Shown piece after piece: positions 30,645 through 33,967 of a DNA stretch of 33,967 nucleotides. This stretch comes from an uncultured Oscillospiraceae bacterium. Its GTDB lineage: Bacteria > Bacillota > Clostridia > Oscillospirales > Oscillospiraceae. The stretch lies in contig CAAGBT010000047.1 of the NCBI GenBank assembly GCA_900768135.1, positions 1 through 33,967 of the forward strand, given 5' to 3'. Position 1 is the first letter of the stretch. The number at the start of each line of letters is the position of its first letter. Below the pieces are notes generated by a model, which was not told the DNA's origin, searched no databases, and saw only the letters and a program-made list of their open reading frames with translations. The position numbers and the translations under genes were made by a program.

Positions 30645-32039
30645 TCATTCGCTTTTCGGCGCGGCAGACTCTCCGCCGCCGGGCTTGCGGCGGCCCCTGC
30701 CGCCGCGATGGCTGCGGCGGCGCGGCTTGTTCTCGCCGCCCTCGCTTGCACCCTCGGCCTTTAGCGGGCGGGGAGGACGCGGGGCCTTCGGCGCATCGCC
30801 GGAGTCTGCACTCAGGCGGTTCTGGCGCGCAGCGCGGCGCTCGCCGCTCCTGTCGGGGGTTCTGGGCGGACGCTCAGCGTTCGGCTTATCGCCGCGAGAA
30901 GGACGCTCGCCGCGCTTTTCAACGGGCTTGCCGCCCGCGTTCTCGGCTTTCAGCGCGGAGGGCCTGTTCTCGCCGGCTTCACCATTGTTCCGGCTGCGGC
31001 CTTTGCCGCCGCGATGCCCTCGTCCGCTCCGGCGGGAGCGGGAGGAGCGCTTTTCACCATTCTCGGTGGGAGACTCGTCTTTCCGCGCGGGGGGCGTCCA
31101 GCGCTCGGCCGGGACGACCGGTTCAACGGGGGAGAAGAAGGTTACCGCAAGCTGCGGCTCTTCCGCGTCAGGCTCCTGATAACGCTCGGGCAGCACGGCG
31201 GGGATCTCGATGCCATCGCGCGAACCCTTGCCGTTGCGCAGCACCTGGATCTCGCAGTTGCGGTAGCGCTTGGGGCTTTCGGGCTGGCTGTCCAGCCGCA
31301 CGACTACCTGCTCGCGCAGGATATCCACGCTGCTCACGTTGCCTATGCCGTCCGGCGTTGCCACGAACGAGTCCTGCTTCGGGCAGCGGCGCACTGCGTC
31401 CTCGTAAGCGTTCTGCTCGTATTTCAGGCAGCACATCAGCCGCCCGCAGGTGCCGGAGATCTTCGTCGGGTTCAGGCTGAGGTTCTGCGTTTTGGCCATC
31501 TTGATGGAAACGGGAACAAAGTCGTCCAAAAACTGCGCGCAGCAGAAGGGACGGCCGCAGATGCCGAGGCCTCCGAGCATCTTTGCCTCGTCGCGCACGC
31601 CGATCTGGCGCAGCTCGATGCGCGCGCGGAACACGCCGGCTAAGTCGCGCACCAGCTCACGGAAGTCCACGCGCCCGTCAGACGTGAAGAAAAAGATGAT
31701 CTTGCTGCCGTCGAAATTGCTTTCCACGCGCACAAGCTTCATGTCGAGTCCGCGCTCGGCGATCTTCTTCTGGCAGACGTCGAACGCGCTTTTTTCCCGC
31801 GTTTTGTTGTAGGCATAGGTGCGGTCGTCGTTCTCCGTTGCAAGGCGCACCAGCGGGCGCAGCGGCTGGACAACGGCGCTGTCCTCTACCTCATGGTTGC
31901 CGGAAACGCACTGGGCGTATTCCAGCCCCTGCGCGGTCTCCACGATGACGAACCGGTTCGGCTCGACCGTGAGGCCGCAGGGATCAAAAAAGTATTCCTT
32001 ACATCCGCCGCGGAAGCGGACACCAATTACTTCAGTCAA
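30645..32039 (-). CDS. yaaT: PSP1/YaaT-like protein with long arginine-rich tail
   Basis: 464 residues. Residues 1-270 are the PSP1 domain of YaaT/RicT: it begins IGVRFRGGCKEYFFDP and has the six cysteine ligand set CGRPFCC (161-167) and CGRLMCCLKYE (198-208), which binds iron-sulfur clusters in the B. subtilis RicA-RicF-RicT complex that works with RNase Y on mRNA maturation. Residues about 325-464 form a low-complexity tail rich in Arg, Gly, Ser and Pro with RGGR-like stretches, absent from the B. subtilis protein. The start is TTG (32037-32039) with SD GGAGG, overlapping the holB stop as TTGA. Confidence 0.92.
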   Translation of the reverse strand: MTEVIGVRFRGGCKEYFFDPCGLTVEPNRFVIVETAQGLEYAQCVSGNHEVEDSAVVQPLRPLVRLATENDDRTYAYNKTREKSAFDVCQKKIAERGLDMKLVRVESNFDGSKIIFFFTSDGRVDFRELVRDLAGVFRARIELRQIGVRDEAKMLGGLGICGRPFCCAQFLDDFVPVSIKMAKTQNLSLNPTKISGTCGRLMCCLKYEQNAYEDAVRRCPKQDSFVATPDGIGNVSSVDILREQVVVRLDSQPESPKRYRNCEIQVLRNGKGSRDGIEIPAVLPERYQEPDAEEPQLAVTFFSPVEPVVPAERWTPPARKDESPTENGEKRSSRSRRSGRGHRGGKGRSRNNGEAGENRPSALKAENAGGKPVEKRGERPSRGDKPNAERPPRTPDRSGERRAARQNRLSADSGDAPKAPRPPRPLKAEGASEGGENKPRRRSHRGGRGRRKPGGGESAAPKSE

Positions 32040-32890
32040 AGGATTTCCTCCAATTCAACGGCAAAGCCTCCCAGTGTGGGGCCAACGCCGACGTTATAGC
32101 TGCAATGGCTGCGATAGGTCTGCAACAAATCTATTGTGCAGAGAATTTGCGGTTTTGTCAAGCGGGAAGCAAGAAGCTGCACGACCTCCTCCGTTCCCGC
32201 GCGCGGCGGGCTGCCGTAGGGCAGGAGAATCGCGCCGGCAAGCAAAAGGCGCGCCTGTTCAAAGAGATCCGCCAGCGCCTCGCGCGAGACCTTGCCGGCC
32301 TCAAGGCGGGTAAGGAACGCCGCGCGGGACGCGCGCGTGCCTTTGGCGATGCGGCGGGCCAGCTCAAGCGCATTTTCGTCCGGCGCGGCGCGCTCCTGCG
32401 CAGCGGGGGCGAGCTTGACCTCCGCGCAGCGCGAACGGATGGTTTGCAGCAGCGCGGCGGGATTTTCCGCACAGAAGAAAAACGCCGCATAGGCGGGGCC
32501 TTCCTCCACAAGCTTTAAAAGGATGTTCTGATCCTTTTCCGTCAGGATCGTGCAGTCCTCGAAAATATAGATCTTGCGCGCGCCCTCGTTCGGGCGGATG
32601 AAGGCGTCGGCGCGCATGGCGCGCACCGTATCGGCGGAAAGCTCCTTGTGTTCCGCGTCGCGCACGGATATCACGTCCGGATGGATGCCCTGCATCACCT
32701 TGCGGCAGGCGGGGCAGACAAGGCACGGCCTCTGCACCCCCGTGCATTCCATTGCTGCGGCGGTGTAGCGTGCGGCGGCGGCGCGGTCCCCGCTGCCGCT
32801 GAAAATCAGCGCGTGAGACAGCGCGCCGTTTGCCGCTGCGGCGCGCAGACGCACGGCAGTATCAGTTTTGGAAAAATCCGAAAGCTCCAT
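32036..32890 (-). CDS. holB: DNA polymerase III delta' subunit
   Basis: 284 residues from ATG 32890 (SD AGGAGCC); longer in-frame starts run into the promoter. Clamp-loader AAA+ layout: ALIFSGSGDRAAAA at 28-40, a zinc knuckle Cys49/56/59/62, KIYIFEDCTILTEKDQNILL around 106-125, and the arginine-finger SRC motif (153-155). The P-loop lacks its Lys (GSGDRAA), as expected for a delta' that does not bind ATP. First gene of the operon; its stop overlaps the TTG start of yaaT. The holB-yaaT order is conserved in Bacillota. Confidence 0.94.
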   Translation of the reverse strand: MELSDFSKTDTAVRLRAAAANGALSHALIFSGSGDRAAAARYTAAAMECTGVQRPCLVCPACRKVMQGIHPDVISVRDAEHKELSADTVRAMRADAFIRPNEGARKIYIFEDCTILTEKDQNILLKLVEEGPAYAAFFFCAENPAALLQTIRSRCAEVKLAPAAQERAAPDENALELARRIAKGTRASRAAFLTRLEAGKVSREALADLFEQARLLLAGAILLPYGSPPRAGTEEVVQLLASRLTKPQILCTIDLLQTYRSHCSYNVGVGPTLGGFAVELEEIL

Positions 32891-32974
32891 GGCGGCTCCT
32901 GTTCTGGCGCTCCTGCGGCGGGCGCGGATACGATCCGGGCGCGGGGCGCGGACGCGCACCTCACATCCCACGAT

Positions 32975-33003
32975 AGTATAGCGCAAAAATGCAGTTTTTG
33001 CAA
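32975..33003 (-). promoter_or_regulatory. Promoter of the holB-yaaT operon
   Basis: Minus strand: -35 TTGCAA (32998-33003), 17-bp spacer, -10 TATACT (32975-32980), 85 bp before ATG 32890. Confidence 0.82.
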
Positions 33004-33106
33004 GGAAATCTGCACACGGCGGCGGGAAAATGACACGCTTTCCTGCAAAAGAACGCAGATTTTACAAAAAAGTCAAAAATACCGTGAAAAAATTAGCAAG
33101 TTCATA

Positions 33107-33135
33107 TTGAAAGTCGGAATGTTTCTGTCTATAAT
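33107..33135 (+). promoter_or_regulatory. Promoter of ppdK
   Basis: -35 TTGAAA (33107-33112), 17-bp spacer, consensus -10 TATAAT (33130-33135). Upstream sequence 33060-33105 is A-rich. SD GGAGGA at 33171-33176. Confidence 0.9.
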
Positions 33136-33181
33136 AGTGGGGCTTGATATGTTAGCGATACATTTTTAATGGAGGAATATT

Positions 33182-33967
33182 ATGAGCAAAAAGTATGTCT
33201 ACCTGTTCTCAGAGGGCAACGCCACCATGCGTGAGCTTCTGGGCGGCAAGGGCGCGAACCTGGCTGAGATGACCAACATCGGTCTGCCCGTCCCCCAGGG
33301 CTTCACCATCACCACCGAGGCCTGCACCCAGTACTATGAGGACGGCCGCAAGATCAACGACGAGATCATGGCGGAGATCATGGAATACGTCGCCAAGATG
33401 GAAGAAATGAACGGCAAGAAGTTCGGCGATCTGAAGAACCCGCTGCTCGTCTCCGTCCGCTCCGGCGCGCGCGCCTCCATGCCCGGCATGATGGACACCA
33501 TCCTCAACCTCGGCCTGAACGACGACGTCGTCGCCGCCATGATCGCGGGCAACCCCGACCCCAACTTTGAGCGCTTCGTTTACGATTCCTATCGCCGCTT
33601 TATCCAGATGTTCTCCGACGTTGTTATGGAAGTCGGCAAGAAGTACTTTGAGCAGCTCATCGACGCGATGAAGGAAAAGCGCGGCGTCAAGCTCGACATC
33701 GAGCTGACTGCGGCCGACCTCAAGGAACTCGCCGAGCAGTTCAAGGCTGAGTATAAGAAGCAGATCGGCGAGGACTTCCCCTCCGACCCCAAGACCCAGC
33801 TTTACGAAGCCATCCGCGCCGTGTTCCGCTCCTGGGACAACCCGCGCGCGAACGTCTATCGCCGCGATAACGACATCCCCTATTCCTGGGGTACTGCCGT
33901 TAACGTCATGCCGATGGTCTTCGGCAACCTGAACGACAACTCCGGCACCGGCGTCGCCTTCACCCGC
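33182..33967 (+). CDS. ppdK: Pyruvate, phosphate dikinase (N-terminal part; runs off window)
   Basis: The first 262 residues of a protein expected to be about 880. The ATP-grasp nucleotide-binding domain begins YLFSEGNATMRELLGGKGAN and continues with LAEMTNIGLPVPQGFTITTE, SVRSGARASMPGMMDTILNLG and AVNVMPMVFGNLNDNSGTGV, all diagnostic. The enzyme interconverts pyruvate/ATP/Pi with PEP/AMP/PPi; in Clostridia it commonly works in glycolysis or gluconeogenesis. The His-carrying and PEP domains are beyond the right edge, so catalysis-critical residues there are not seen. Codon use is strongly biased, fitting high expression. Confidence 0.98.
   Translation, partial: MSKKYVYLFSEGNATMRELLGGKGANLAEMTNIGLPVPQGFTITTEACTQYYEDGRKINDEIMAEIMEYVAKMEEMNGKKFGDLKNPLLVSVRSGARASMPGMMDTILNLGLNDDVVAAMIAGNPDPNFERFVYDSYRRFIQMFSDVVMEVGKKYFEQLIDAMKEKRGVKLDIELTAADLKELAEQFKAEYKKQIGEDFPSDPKTQLYEAIRAVFRSWDNPRANVYRRDNDIPYSWGTAVNVMPMVFGNLNDNSGTGVAFTR

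Noticed and set aside
32030..32036. holB damaged because its P-loop lacks Lys
   Set aside because: The delta' subunit commonly has a degenerate P-loop; the zinc knuckle and SRC motif are intact.

Overview
GC-rich chromosomal window from what is most likely an anaerobic gut Clostridia of the Oscillospiraceae/Ruminococcaceae type (Bacillota). The basis is the gene set: a PSP1/YaaT protein beside holB, pyruvate phosphate dikinase, a solitary ECF-type S component, paired LemA/DUF3137 proteins, TypA, oligoendopeptidase F, and SD-led genes with sigma-A promoters whose spacers are nearly all 17 bp. The genus assignment is inference. No phage, transposase or CRISPR array is visible. The only hint of an accessory element is at the extreme left, where a protein made of 20-residue repeats precedes a soluble VirD4/TraG-like ATPase.

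Layout. 1-1662 (+): 3' end of a repeat-protein gene and the coupling-protein-like ATPase. 1730-3318 (+): a TetR gene and a MerR gene overlapping by 4 nt, the first with a palindrome inside its promoter. 3488-6375 (+): a promoter with classic MerR architecture (19-bp spacer holding a 7-bp inverted repeat), then a stand-alone HisD-like dehydrogenase of the HpsN-like kind and a GPH-family sugar/solute:cation symporter, closed by a 16-bp terminator stem. This reads as a small catabolic unit run by the adjacent regulators. 6654-9427 (+): a membrane GT2 glycosyltransferase and a MATE exporter, each with its own terminator.

9499-16300 is a minus-strand block of envelope genes: a DUF2442 protein, three secreted lipoproteins (two are paralogues with an internally doubled domain), DUF3137-LemA-DUF3137 with ATGA overlaps, a small membrane protein, and, from its own promoter, a four-TM double zinc-ribbon protein. 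Divergent to it, 16546-19026 (+), is a large MalT-like ATP-binding LuxR regulator. The shared intergenic region holds two inverted repeats. I consider this block the best candidate for an undescribed system: an envelope lipoprotein/LemA module under a signal-integrating activator.

19113-19189 (-) is tRNA-Arg(CCT). Then come housekeeping genes: pepF and typA (+), a DUF2461 gene and gapA (-), a soluble histidine-kinase-like protein lacking the phospho-acceptor His followed by mnmA (+), a SAM methyltransferase followed by an ECF S component (+). A minus-strand operon follows: holB, yaaT (TTG start, arginine-rich tail), an unknown 185-aa protein and a Cof-type HAD phosphatase. The window ends inside ppdK (+), driven by a near-consensus promoter divergent from the holB promoter.

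Reading limits: all calls come from sequence inspection. Family names rest on motifs recalled from known families, not on database searches.
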